From contig JADGPR010000030.1 in assembly GCA_017882335.1 (NCBI GenBank), forward strand, positions 1 to 34,836: 34,836 nt of DNA, in the 5' to 3' direction. A program made the translations under genes and the position numbers. The notes beneath the pieces were generated by a model. It was not told the DNA's origin. It did not search any database and was given only the letters and a program-made list of their open reading frames with translations. Numbering within the stretch: the stretch's first letter is position 1; each line of letters begins with the position of its first letter. Source of the DNA: Bacteroidales bacterium. Its GTDB lineage: Bacteria; Bacteroidota; Bacteroidia; Bacteroidales; FEN-979. Shown in pieces: positions 1 to 7,980 of this stretch.

Positions 1-95
1 GAGAGGTTAAGAACCTTGATTTTACCAGGATATTTTTTTACCTGGCCGGGCAAAAGCGACTTAACGCTTAGCCAAAAAGCTGTTGATTTTTTCAT
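1..95 (-). CDS. N-terminal fragment of an unidentified protein (cut by left edge)
   Basis: A minus-strand frame opens with ATG at 95 and runs without a stop to the window edge, giving 31 codons that begin MKKSTAFWLSVKSLLPGQ. It is too short for family assignment, and the first residues are not a clear signal peptide. Support that it is a real gene comes from upstream: TACCTTTC at 122-129 (minus) is one base off the Bacteroidota -7 box, a TTG lies at 150-152 with a 20-base spacer, and the start codon is about 22 bases past the expected transcription start. The gene runs in the same direction as the two-component system to its right, but a hairpin at 206-219 separates them. The same bases also lie in short open plus-strand frames (ends at 71 and 102), so the call is tentative. 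Confidence 0.4.
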   Translation of the reverse strand, partial: MKKSTAFWLSVKSLLPGQVKKYPGKIKVLNL

Positions 96-121
96 GGTTT
101 AATGATTTTTACGATATGCAC

Positions 122-152
122 GAAAGGTATTACCTAAATTATGACCCCACAA
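122..152 (-). promoter_or_regulatory. Candidate promoter for the left-edge gene
   Basis: On the minus strand TTG (152-150), a 20-base spacer and TACCTTTC (129-122) match the Bacteroidota -33/-7 layout with one mismatch in the -7 box. The expected start near 117 leaves a leader of about 22 bases before the ATG at 95. Confidence 0.4.
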
Positions 153-205
153 TACCACTTTAGTGTGATTTTTCTAACAATGACTTTCGGAAAAGATTGA
201 GAAAC

Positions 206-219
206 AGGGGAAACCCCCT
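206..219 (-). terminator. Weak intrinsic terminator after the response regulator
   Basis: On the minus strand AGGGG (219-215), loop GTTT and CCCCT (210-206) form a five-pair GC-rich stem, followed by a T-rich but interrupted tail. It lies about 40 bases beyond the response-regulator stop and before the left-edge promoter, which is where a terminator would be expected. Confidence 0.4.
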
Positions 220-257
220 ATAATGCAGGACAATAATTGGTTAAAAACTGGGTTGGA

Positions 258-884
258 TTAACTCCTATCCCCGAAGATCTTATTTACCGCCTCTATGCGG
301 GATTGTACATGGAGTTTCTGGTAGATGTTATTAATGTGTTTCCTGACGGTTTCGGTACTGATGCAAAGTTTATCGGCGATTTCCTTATACCGGAAGCCTT
401 TTGCAAGGAGACCCAGCATCTCGGTTTCCCTTTTGGTAAGCAGGTGAATGGCATCATTAACGGCAGGCCTTTTGAAGGATTCCATGACACGCCTGGCAAT
501 TTGCGGAGTTATCGGGGATCCCCCGGCGTGAAGTTCATGGATTGCGTCAATAATTTTACCGGGATCATCATTTTTCAGCAGGTATCCTGTTGCTCCTGCT
601 TTCAATGCATTGAAAACCGAATTATCATCCTGGAATATGGTACACATGATAAACTGCATTTCAGGGTGAACAGATTTTAACTGCCTGACACATTCAATCC
701 CATCCATCCCGGGAAGGTGAATATCCATTAAAACAATATCGGCAGGATTGGCGGTTAGAAATTCCAGGCCGGTTTCTGCATCAGCGAAAGTTCCGGCACA
801 TGTAAAGTCTTCTGTGGTCTGGATAAGGATTTTCAGGCTTTCCCTGATATCTTCATCATCTTCAATAATTGCTATTGAGATCAT
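258..884 (-). CDS. LuxR/NarL-family response regulator
   Basis: This 208-residue protein has a receiver domain (about 1-120) and a LuxR-type helix-turn-helix (about 145-205). The acidic pair D9/D10, phospho-acceptor D54 in the VLMDIHLPG segment, T82 and K104 are all present, so the phosphorylation site looks intact. The output domain carries the usual LTKRETEMLGLLAKG and STETVRKHINNIYQKL segments. Full-length NarL-family regulators are about this size. It lies 60 bases downstream of the histidine kinase at 945-2999 on the same strand and is almost certainly its partner. The start ATG at 884 places the MISIAIIEDDE strand at the N-terminus as in the family. Its target genes are not evident from the sequence. 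Confidence 0.9.
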   Translation of the reverse strand: MISIAIIEDDEDIRESLKILIQTTEDFTCAGTFADAETGLEFLTANPADIVLMDIHLPGMDGIECVRQLKSVHPEMQFIMCTIFQDDNSVFNALKAGATGYLLKNDDPGKIIDAIHELHAGGSPITPQIARRVMESFKRPAVNDAIHLLTKRETEMLGLLAKGFRYKEIADKLCISTETVRKHINNIYQKLHVQSRIEAVNKIFGDRS

Positions 885-944
885 GATGCAAAATTCTTTT
901 AAAAAAGAGAAAGGATCAATAACACAAAAGTTGTATTTTTAAGT

Positions 945-2999
945 TCAACGCACGGGGAAAGTAAGCTTGATCAAGGTACCTTGGTTTTTATCAGAGGTGA
1001 TCTGGAAAAACCCTCCGATATCTTTAATCCGCTGATTCATATTCGTGAGCCCATTTCCCCAGTTTTGTTTTTCCTCTATCGAGAACCCTGTTCCATTATC
1101 GGATATTTCAACTTCTGCCAATCTTTTCCTGAACTTCATTGTAAGCCGCACCCTGGTGGCTTTTGAATGCTTTGTAATATTATATATAGCCTCCTTAATG
1201 ACCAGAAAAATATTCCGGCGGTATTCATCGCTAACAGAGTTTGTTGGGATTTTATCAGGAAATTCAATATTTACTTCAATCCCGCTCATTTCGAAGTATT
1301 CTGAGACATACCTCCGGATGTATGCAAAAATACTTTCCAGGTTATTTTTTTGCGGGTTCATGGTCCAGATGATTTCACCGATACTACCCAGGACTTTTTT
1401 ACCTGCTTCGGAAATTTTCCCGAGTTTTTCATACATTTCATCATCCTCATTCGTTTTTTTCTGTAAGTGCTGGCTGATCACTGTGATACGGGTAAGTTCA
1501 GCCCCGATGTCATCATGGAGTTCTCTTGAGATCCGGTTCCTCTCTTTTTTAATCACCCTGATTTTTTCGCGCTGACGCATAATGATGAAAATAATGACGA
1601 CAAAGATCAGCAACACTGCAAAGCCGCCCACAAATCCATTGCGAATCAGTTTTTGTTTTTGCAATTCTTCCAGGGCTATGGCATCCTTCTTTTCCTGTTC
1701 GACTTTTCCCAGTGATTCTTTTTTATCAAACTCATATTGCATTTGAATTTGCACCATTTTTTTTGTGCTCTCTTTGTTTACCAGGCTATCGCGGTAATTA
1801 ATAAACATCTTGTAATTCTCCAATGACTGTTTAAAGTTTCCTTGTACACTGTCCAGATCAGCCAGACTCTTATAGCAATTTTTAATATCACTTGGGCTGC
1901 CAATCTCTTTTGCAAGCGATAATCCTTTATTCAGATATAGTAATGCCTCATTGTTTTTATGCATTTTTAAATAATTATTTCCGATATTGGTGCAAGTATA
2001 TGCCACCTGTTGTTTATCCCCGATTTCTTCACTGATTTTTAAGGCAGCCAAATGACTCCTTAATGCTTCGGTATAATTGCCCTGATTATAATAAACAGTT
2101 CCGATGTTGTTTAGATTAGTAGCTTTCCCACCTTTATCGCCAAATTCTTCCTCTAGTTTTATCGCTGCGAAAAAAATTTTTAAAGCTTCGGCATAATTAC
2201 CCTGGAAATCATAAACACTTCCTATGTTGGTAAGATTTTCAGCTTTCCCCCTTTTATCGTCCAGTTCTTCGTATATTTTTAATGCAGTTAAATAATTTTT
2301 TAAAGCTTCGGAAAAATTGTTCTGATCCATATAAACAGCACCGATGTTGTCGTATGAACCAGCTACGTTTGATTTATCCCCGATTTCTTCCTGGATTTTT
2401 AAGGCAGCCAAAAAATTCTTTAATGCTTCAGGATAATTTCCCAATCTGTAATCAATAAGTCCGAGATTGTTGTATGCATAAGCGCTTCCCTTTTTATTAC
2501 CGATTTCCTGAAAGATTCTCAAAGCAATGAAAAGATTCTTCGACGCCTCAGTGTAATTGCCTTGAATTTGATTAATGCCCCCGATACTATTGAAAGCATG
2601 GGCTTTTCGTTGCAGGATTTTTGATTTGTTTGCTTTCGTTGCTGTATTGAGAAGTTCTTCACATAGTGGTAATACATCTTTGAAGTTTTTCAATGCCTCT
2701 TTATATTTTCCAGCGTAGATCAACACTCTGCCTATGACAAGATGTGCATCGACAATTTCCAATTCATCCTTTAATTTCGTTGCAAGCGCCAAGGCTTTAT
2801 TGGCAAAATAAAGTCCAGTGTCGGGATTAGTAATGGAAAATTCGTAAGCAAGAGCAATTACGGTATTTACTTTGGAGGAATCCTCCTTTGCGGTTTTTAA
2901 AACGGTGAAGAGGGAATCAATTTTTTCCTGCCCATGTTTTTGAGCAAATGCTTCGACTACGCTCAGCATGACAATGAGAAGGAATAGCGCTTTTTTCAT
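945..2999 (-). CDS. TPR-containing membrane sensor histidine kinase (HisKA_3 type)
   Basis: This 684-residue protein starts with a signal peptide (1-20), followed by a large periplasmic tetratricopeptide region (about 40-400), one transmembrane helix (about 454-474) and a cytoplasmic kinase. The HisKA_3 H-box is RELHDDIGAEL with the phospho-accepting H495. The HATPase N-box is IKEAIYNITKHS (N607), the D-box ISDNGTGF (D634) and the G-box GNGLTNMNQR (648-657). All catalytic motifs are present. Five or more TPR units repeat at exact 40-residue spacing (about 165-370) and resemble each other closely. This architecture is common in Bacteroidota and pairs with the downstream LuxR-type regulator. 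The input signal is unknown; TPRs suggest sensing through protein contact. I see no perfect -7 box upstream. Confidence 0.9.
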   Translation of the reverse strand: MKKALFLLIVMLSVVEAFAQKHGQEKIDSLFTVLKTAKEDSSKVNTVIALAYEFSITNPDTGLYFANKALALATKLKDELEIVDAHLVIGRVLIYAGKYKEALKNFKDVLPLCEELLNTATKANKSKILQRKAHAFNSIGGINQIQGNYTEASKNLFIALRIFQEIGNKKGSAYAYNNLGLIDYRLGNYPEALKNFLAALKIQEEIGDKSNVAGSYDNIGAVYMDQNNFSEALKNYLTALKIYEELDDKRGKAENLTNIGSVYDFQGNYAEALKIFFAAIKLEEEFGDKGGKATNLNNIGTVYYNQGNYTEALRSHLAALKISEEIGDKQQVAYTCTNIGNNYLKMHKNNEALLYLNKGLSLAKEIGSPSDIKNCYKSLADLDSVQGNFKQSLENYKMFINYRDSLVNKESTKKMVQIQMQYEFDKKESLGKVEQEKKDAIALEELQKQKLIRNGFVGGFAVLLIFVVIIFIIMRQREKIRVIKKERNRISRELHDDIGAELTRITVISQHLQKKTNEDDEMYEKLGKISEAGKKVLGSIGEIIWTMNPQKNNLESIFAYIRRYVSEYFEMSGIEVNIEFPDKIPTNSVSDEYRRNIFLVIKEAIYNITKHSKATRVRLTMKFRKRLAEVEISDNGTGFSIEEKQNWGNGLTNMNQRIKDIGGFFQITSDKNQGTLIKLTFPVR

Positions 3000-3494
3000 T
3001 GGGTGCTTATTTATAAGGGTAATATTTTTCTGTTCATTTCTTCCAAATTGTTAACCTAAGGACTGTCATAAAAAGCATATCCCATAATGGCAGTCCATCT
3101 AAAAACCTGCTGGAGTGAATGATGGTCTTGTAATATTACGAATAAATGACCGGATATCGACAAAATGGACTTATTTATGAAAAAATCCGTTAAAACCTTT
3201 GAAATTCGGTTATAAGGCTGGTGGATAGGGGTTCACTCAGTTGAGCGGGGACTAATGATTTTAGGAAAGCGGGTTGCATGAAATTACAAACCTGTTAATC
3301 CATTATTTTTTTTCTGCCTCCCTTGCCATCGTAATTAATTGCCAGTATGGCGGAATGTACCCATACCTGGCAATGAAAAGCCTGACCTTTTCTTCAGTGT
3401 TGATGCGGATATCTTCCCCTTGATATCAGTGCAGAAACCACTGCTCCGCCACGGGAAACTGGTGGGTCACCACTGTGTATGGTGAATTGGTGGG
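3000..3494. other. 495-base spacer between the kinase and the FKBP gene
   Basis: No intact gene is visible. The left two thirds (3000-3300) has stops in all frames; the longest start-to-stop piece I noted is a 12-codon frame at 3177-3215. The right third (3303-3494) holds a minus-strand stretch with protein-like composition, interrupted by a stop, listed separately as a possible pseudogene remnant. It must also contain the kinase promoter on the minus strand, but I could not identify a perfect TAnnTTTG there. Confidence 0.6.
3303..3494 (-). pseudogene. Possible decayed reading frame downstream of the FKBP gene
   Basis: Directly after the FKBP stop (3497-3495), the same minus-strand frame continues for 22 codons to an internal TGA, then for 40 more codons to TAA at 3305-3303. 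The last part includes RLFIARYGYIPPYWQL, with aromatic and charged composition typical of real protein. There is no good start codon for the second piece. It may be the tail of a lost gene, or chance. I do not recognise the family. The FKBP protein has a normal C-terminus before this, so readthrough is not required. Confidence 0.3.
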
Positions 3495-4808
3495 TTATTT
3501 TACCTCAATGAGTTCCACCTCAAACACCAGGGTCGAATAGGGCGGGATAACGCCCATATCCCTGTCGCTATAACCAATGGCAGAAGGAATAATCAGTGTG
3601 GCTTTCCCTCCCTGTTTCATCATTGCAATTCCCTCATCCCAGCCCTTGATTACCTGGCCCCTGCCAAGCATGAATTCGATCGGGTTCTTGCGTTCAATTG
3701 AAGAATCAAATACTTTCCCGTTCAGCAACTTGCCGGTATAATGAACTTTCACCGTTTTGCCTGCTTCGGCTTTTGGCCCGGTACCGGCTAAAACCTGGAT
3801 ATAATATAACCCGTTGGGCTGTGGCTTTGCAGTGATGTTGTTATCTTTCAGGTATTTTTCTAACAGTCCGGGTTCAGCATTTTTTGAAGAATCTGCTTTC
3901 ATTTGTTCTGATTTTTGGTTTTCGATTTGTTCCTTTTCATACTCGGGTTTTGTCTTAACATTAGTGATTTCAACCTCATAAATGAGTGATTGATAGGGCC
4001 CAACTAAATTACCGCTTCCCCTGCGTCCAAAGGCCAGGGCGGAAGGGACAATGATCTTGGCCTTGCTCCCTTTTGTTAAAGTTGAAACAGCATACTCAAA
4101 GCCCGGAGTATCGATCCTTTTTCCATATTCAAATTTAACCGGATCAGGACGCTCGAAAGTAGAGAACAACTCCTTACCGTCCAGCAGCGAAACCCGGTAA
4201 TTCATCCTCACTTGGCATCCGCTGTCGATCTTCACGCCCGATCCCTGTTGGGTTTCGATAATATAAAGTCCCATGGAATTCGGCTTGGCGGTAATCTTAT
4301 TGTCCTCCACGTACTTTTTCAATTGCGCTTCTTCCTTGAAGATCATGCCCTCAGGCGTTTGAAATGACAATAAATGTATATGAAAGAAAAAGTATTCGTT
4401 GCTGTCGATCCCGGCAGGACGTTGTTTCATTTTAAACGTCTTGAAAATAAGTGAATCGGCATTTACCATAAAAACTCCGCTGTCGCCCTTGGCCAGCATG
4501 GCAATACCTTCGTTCAGGTCACCCTTGAAACCCGGGAGGGGAAGGAAAAATTTCACCGGTGCGGGTTTTTCCTGTTTCTGACTGTTAAAGAAAACCGAAT
4601 CCTTTCCATGTGATTTGCCATGGTAGATCATATCAAATTCAACAAAATACCCGGTCCTGGGGGTAAGGGTATCGGTGCCGGTTTTATAGAGCTTGTAATA
4701 CAGTCCGGTTTTGGTCTTTGAAAACCCCGGAAATTTTTGTGAAAATGTGGGCAATGCCATTGCAGCTAAAAAGATTAAAGTCGCCGCGGTGAAAAATCTT
4801 TTATTCAT
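3495..4808 (-). CDS. Secreted triple-FKBP peptidyl-prolyl isomerase
   Basis: This 437-residue protein has a signal peptide (1-24) and three FKBP-like domains at about 30-155, 180-290 and 330-437. FKBP domains catalyse cis-trans isomerisation of prolyl bonds, here in the periplasm or outer envelope. Only the third domain has the full aromatic pocket: VHYTG, VFDSS, IEFMLG, QVIKGWDEGI and the closing TLVFEVEL. The second keeps the fold (RMNYRVSLLDGK, SLIYEVEI) but lacks the VIxGW segment. The first is the most degraded, so both probably act as binding or chaperone modules. It stands alone, with its own -7 box at 4919-4926 and a leader of about 105 bases. No lipobox is visible; a soluble periplasmic protein is more likely than a lipoprotein. 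Confidence 0.88.
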   Translation of the reverse strand: MNKRFFTAATLIFLAAMALPTFSQKFPGFSKTKTGLYYKLYKTGTDTLTPRTGYFVEFDMIYHGKSHGKDSVFFNSQKQEKPAPVKFFLPLPGFKGDLNEGIAMLAKGDSGVFMVNADSLIFKTFKMKQRPAGIDSNEYFFFHIHLLSFQTPEGMIFKEEAQLKKYVEDNKITAKPNSMGLYIIETQQGSGVKIDSGCQVRMNYRVSLLDGKELFSTFERPDPVKFEYGKRIDTPGFEYAVSTLTKGSKAKIIVPSALAFGRRGSGNLVGPYQSLIYEVEITNVKTKPEYEKEQIENQKSEQMKADSSKNAEPGLLEKYLKDNNITAKPQPNGLYYIQVLAGTGPKAEAGKTVKVHYTGKLLNGKVFDSSIERKNPIEFMLGRGQVIKGWDEGIAMMKQGGKATLIIPSAIGYSDRDMGVIPPYSTLVFEVELIEVK

Positions 4809-4861
4809 GTTTTTTCGTTCTTTAAGATGCTGTTACGATGATAAAAGTGTCTGAGCCTGTC

Positions 4862-4882
4862 TCAAAAAGTAAAAATTTTTGA
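4862..4882. repeat. Short inverted repeat in the FKBP leader, possible IS-end remnant
   Basis: TCAAAAA (4862-4868) and TTTTTGA (4876-4882) form a perfect seven-base inverted repeat. Immediately left, 4853-4868 reads GAGCCTGTCTCAAAAA, which resembles terminal inverted repeats of some insertion sequences (CTGTCTCAAAA-type ends). No second end or transposase is present, so it could only be a relic. Confidence 0.3.
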
Positions 4883-4884
4883 AG

Positions 4885-4920
4885 TGCACTCATAGTTCCC
4901 AATTCCATTAATGGAGTGCA
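4885..4920. promoter_or_regulatory. Inverted repeat overlapping the FKBP -7 box
   Basis: TGCACTC (4885-4891) and GAGTGCA (4914-4920) are perfect inverted copies flanking a 22-base interval. That interval, plus one base of the right arm, contains the ten-base palindrome CCATTAATGG (4905-4914). The right arm overlaps the FKBP -7 box (4919-4926), so the arrangement could be an operator or a leader hairpin. Confidence 0.35.
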
Positions 4921-4926
4921 AAGGTA
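4919..4926 (-). promoter_or_regulatory. -7 box for the FKBP gene
   Basis: TACCTTTG on the minus strand is a perfect match to TAnnTTTG. The implied start near 4914 gives a leader of about 105 bases. I do not see a convincing -33 TTG. Confidence 0.5.
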
Positions 4927-4939
4927 GGAATTTTTAAGT

Positions 4940-6274
4940 TTAATTAATTGGCCTTCCAATTGAAATATTGAGCCGTGCAAGACTTACGGCATAATCGGTT
5001 TTTGCTTTTAGCAGGTTGACTTTGCTTTCTGCTGCCGAGGTTTCTGCATCCAGGAGATCAAGGTTTGTAATAACCCCGCTCGAGAAACTGACCTTTGCAA
5101 GTTCGAGGGCTTCTTCGGCCTGCCTGACCTGCAGGTTGCTTTGTTTGATCTTCTGCAGGGAAGCATTTAGTAATGCTTCATTCTGGTACACTTCACTGGA
5201 GATATCCCTTCTGGTCTGTTCGGTTTCCTGCTTCAGTACATTGATCTCAACGTTTGCGAGTTTGATATTATTTTTCCGGCGGGTGGCGTCAAAGATCGGG
5301 ACGCGTAAACCAAGACCGGCAGCATAATTAGGGGTCAGTAAATTGAGGTCAGGAATATATCCATTTTTGATACCTCCTGAGAGAAAGGCGTCCAATACGG
5401 GATTGTTCTGAACTTTCACAGTTTTCAAGTGAAGAGCTGCATGCTCCTCTTTCAGGCCGGCTACGATCATCTCATAACGGTGTTGAAGGGCAAAATGAAC
5501 CAGGGAATCAGAAACGATTCCCGTACTGCCTAAGACCAGGTTTTGTTTGACCATCAACGCAGTGTTGACCGGGAAACCCAGCAATGAATTCAGGATCGCC
5601 TGTTGAGTCTTGATTGCAGTCTGGATGTCGATTTTCTGGTTTTCGGTAGTCGATATCCTCACCTGTGTTGACAGGATTTCATATTGTGTCGCAGATCCGG
5701 TTTCTTTCTTTTTGGTAATAAAAGCAAGATGATCATTCAGGTTATCCAGTTGAACATCCTTTATTTTCAAAGCTTCCTGCAAATAAACCAGGGTATAGTA
5801 ACTTATGGCGGTAATAAGGTTAAGTTTTTGCTTCACCAGGTCGATCGTCTTTTCAGAGATCGCCTTCCCGGATTCTTCCATTTTAATGCTTCGGGATGTC
5901 TTTGAAAAATCATAGATGGTCTGCCTGGCATCCACTTCGGCATTATAATTATTTTCCGGGTAAATCTGGAAGGCACCCATGTTCGGGATGGATAATTTGG
6001 AAACCGGCCCAAGCCGGGTATAGCCTGCATGCCCGGAAATATCAGGATAGTAGCCTGAACGGGCAAGAGCAACCGCTGCATCCGCAGAATTAATGGCCTC
6101 CTGTGCTTTCAAAACCGACGGATACGACGAGGTGACCTCTTGAAGGATTTGCTGAAGGCTAAGCGAATCGTTTGCTCCAGGAATTGAAAGATGCCGTGCA
6201 CTTTGTGCAGGAATGAGGAAGGGAAAAACGATGAATAAAATCAATACAAAACTTTGTTTCTGATACCTTTCCAT
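4940..6274 (-). CDS. TolC-family outer-membrane efflux protein
   Basis: This 444-residue protein is the outer-membrane channel of a drug-efflux machine. It has a signal peptide (about 1-23) and two outer-membrane efflux repeats (about 38-225 and 250-440), rich in long amphipathic helices with Ala, Gln and Lys, as in TolC and OprM relatives. The segment SLQQILQEVTSSYPSVLKAQ at the mature N-terminus is the standard family opening, and the end SLARLNISIGRPI is the standard close. No lipobox cysteine is visible. It is the last gene of a leftward operon, 11 bases after the MFS gene, so it probably completes an HlyD-MFS-TolC complex spanning both membranes. Confidence 0.9.
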   Translation of the reverse strand: MERYQKQSFVLILFIVFPFLIPAQSARHLSIPGANDSLSLQQILQEVTSSYPSVLKAQEAINSADAAVALARSGYYPDISGHAGYTRLGPVSKLSIPNMGAFQIYPENNYNAEVDARQTIYDFSKTSRSIKMEESGKAISEKTIDLVKQKLNLITAISYYTLVYLQEALKIKDVQLDNLNDHLAFITKKKETGSATQYEILSTQVRISTTENQKIDIQTAIKTQQAILNSLLGFPVNTALMVKQNLVLGSTGIVSDSLVHFALQHRYEMIVAGLKEEHAALHLKTVKVQNNPVLDAFLSGGIKNGYIPDLNLLTPNYAAGLGLRVPIFDATRRKNNIKLANVEINVLKQETEQTRRDISSEVYQNEALLNASLQKIKQSNLQVRQAEEALELAKVSFSSGVITNLDLLDAETSAAESKVNLLKAKTDYAVSLARLNISIGRPIN

Positions 6275-6285
6275 ACAAATTCGAT

Positions 6286-7980
6286 TTAATTTCTTGCCGG
6301 TGAAGGCGTTGTAAAAGGTTGCCGGGGTTCTTCATTACCGTCATTTGGATTTTGTGCGATGACATTCCCGCTGTTCTTTCCTTTTCCTTTTCTGCCGATC
6401 TTCAGAAATATGACGGGCACGGCGCTGACCAAGGTGATCACGGCAGCCAGCAGGAAATCATCATCGATTGCCTGGACAAACGACTGCCGGGTTATATGCG
6501 ACATCAGGATGGTCTGGCTTTGTTTATCTGCAATGTTTCCTATTGTTCCTGTACTGTTAGTAATAAAGTACCCTATATTCCTGAGCGCCGCATGAAATGC
6601 AGGAGAATTGGACTGTATCATTTCACCGAATGATTGAGAATGGTAGGTGATGCGTGTAGTAAGTATGGTTGTGAGGATGGCTACGCCGAAACTGCCTCCA
6701 ACCTGTCGGATCACATTCAGAAGCCCGGAAGCCTGACCCATTTTGTGCCTGGGAATGTCAACAACTGCTGCTGCCGTCAGAGGGGCGAACATGACTCCCA
6801 TGGCCACACCGCGCAAATACAGCGTGGTCATGATAAAACCATGTTCCGTCAAGTATGACATTTCGCTGTTAAGGTAGAATGTGAAGGCAAGTAGCACGGC
6901 GCCTCCAAAGATCAGGATCTTCGGATTGATGCGGTTGGAAGACAGCCCCGCCATCGGTGCCACAAAACCCTGGATGATCCCGACCGGAAGGAAGACGGAA
7001 CCTGCCTGCAGCGCTGTATAACCCAGTGAATTCTGAAGATACAGTGGCAACAGGAAGGTACTTCCGAACATCCCGATCCCGAAAATGAAGGTAACCACGT
7101 TGGCGATGGCAAAATTATAATCTTTTAACAGCCTGAGATCGATCAGGGGATGATCAACGATGAGTTCGGTGGAAAGAAAAACGACAAATGCCACGGCAGA
7201 TACCGCGAAACAAACCAGTACAACCGGCGATGACCATCCCGCTGAATTGGTTGAGGAGCTTCCTTCTGTAAGCGCATATAGGAGAAAAGGAAGGAAAGTG
7301 GTAACTGCAATAAATCCGATCGGATCGAAAGGCCCCACGTGCTTATTACGGTATTCTTTCTGGATGATGGCGGTGGCCAGCATTCCCGCGATCCCGATTG
7401 GAACATTGACATCAAAGATCAGGGGCCAACTGAACTGATCGACCAGGTATCCGCCGATAAGCGGGCCAAAGGAAACAGATGCTGCAGAAGCGATCGACCA
7501 GAATCCCAAGGCCACACCCCTTTTTTCGGCCGGAAATTCCCGTGTAATGATCGCCATGCCCACCGGCATAATGCAGCCAGCTCCCAGTCCCTGGATAACA
7601 CGCGAAAAAATCAGGATATCTTCGTTGGGGGAAATGCCGCACAGGAAGGATCCGAGCGTGAATAGGAACAATCCGAGAAAATAAACCCGCTTGTACCCGA
7701 ACCGGTCAGCCAGCCATCCTGAAGTCGGAAGCATCACAGCCAGGGCAAGCATGTATGCAGTCAATACCCATTCGATCTTATCGATTCCGACACCGAATGA
7801 TGCCATGATCTTGGGAAGTCCTACATTGACGATGGTGGCATCGAGCACGGCCATGAATGTTCCGATCATCACATTTGCAAGTAACCACCATTTATAGGAG
7901 GGACTCGTCGTGTCAAACGTAGCACTCTGTTCGCGGATGAACTCGCGAAAGTGACCTATGCCTGGAAACCTGTGCGCCAT
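6286..7980 (-). CDS. emrB: DHA2-family (EmrB/QacA) MFS drug exporter
   Basis: This 564-residue inner-membrane protein has about 14 predicted transmembrane helices, the usual DHA2 number. It moves lipophilic compounds out of the cell in exchange for protons. Recognisable motifs are DATIVNVGLP in helix 1, the motif A loop GWLADRFGYKR between helices 2 and 3, and motif C-like GPLIGGYLVD in helix 5. Its start codon overlaps the stop of the upstream HlyD gene (TAATG), a sign of translational coupling, and the TolC gene follows 11 bases later. Homology clearly supports an EmrB-like role, but the substrate cannot be told from sequence. The roughly 40-residue N-terminal extension before helix 1 is a little longer than in E. 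coli EmrB. Confidence 0.9.
   Translation of the reverse strand: MAHRFPGIGHFREFIREQSATFDTTSPSYKWWLLANVMIGTFMAVLDATIVNVGLPKIMASFGVGIDKIEWVLTAYMLALAVMLPTSGWLADRFGYKRVYFLGLFLFTLGSFLCGISPNEDILIFSRVIQGLGAGCIMPVGMAIITREFPAEKRGVALGFWSIASAASVSFGPLIGGYLVDQFSWPLIFDVNVPIGIAGMLATAIIQKEYRNKHVGPFDPIGFIAVTTFLPFLLYALTEGSSSTNSAGWSSPVVLVCFAVSAVAFVVFLSTELIVDHPLIDLRLLKDYNFAIANVVTFIFGIGMFGSTFLLPLYLQNSLGYTALQAGSVFLPVGIIQGFVAPMAGLSSNRINPKILIFGGAVLLAFTFYLNSEMSYLTEHGFIMTTLYLRGVAMGVMFAPLTAAAVVDIPRHKMGQASGLLNVIRQVGGSFGVAILTTILTTRITYHSQSFGEMIQSNSPAFHAALRNIGYFITNSTGTIGNIADKQSQTILMSHITRQSFVQAIDDDFLLAAVITLVSAVPVIFLKIGRKGKGKNSGNVIAQNPNDGNEEPRQPFTTPSPARN

Noticed and set aside
1-102. Plus-strand open frames entering from the left edge (ending at 71 and 102)
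   Set aside because: Both are short and without supporting context; the minus-strand frame has a start codon and a promoter candidate, so it is preferred.
3177-3215. 12-codon plus-strand frame starting MKKSVKTFEIRL
   Set aside because: Too short, without promoter support; likely chance.
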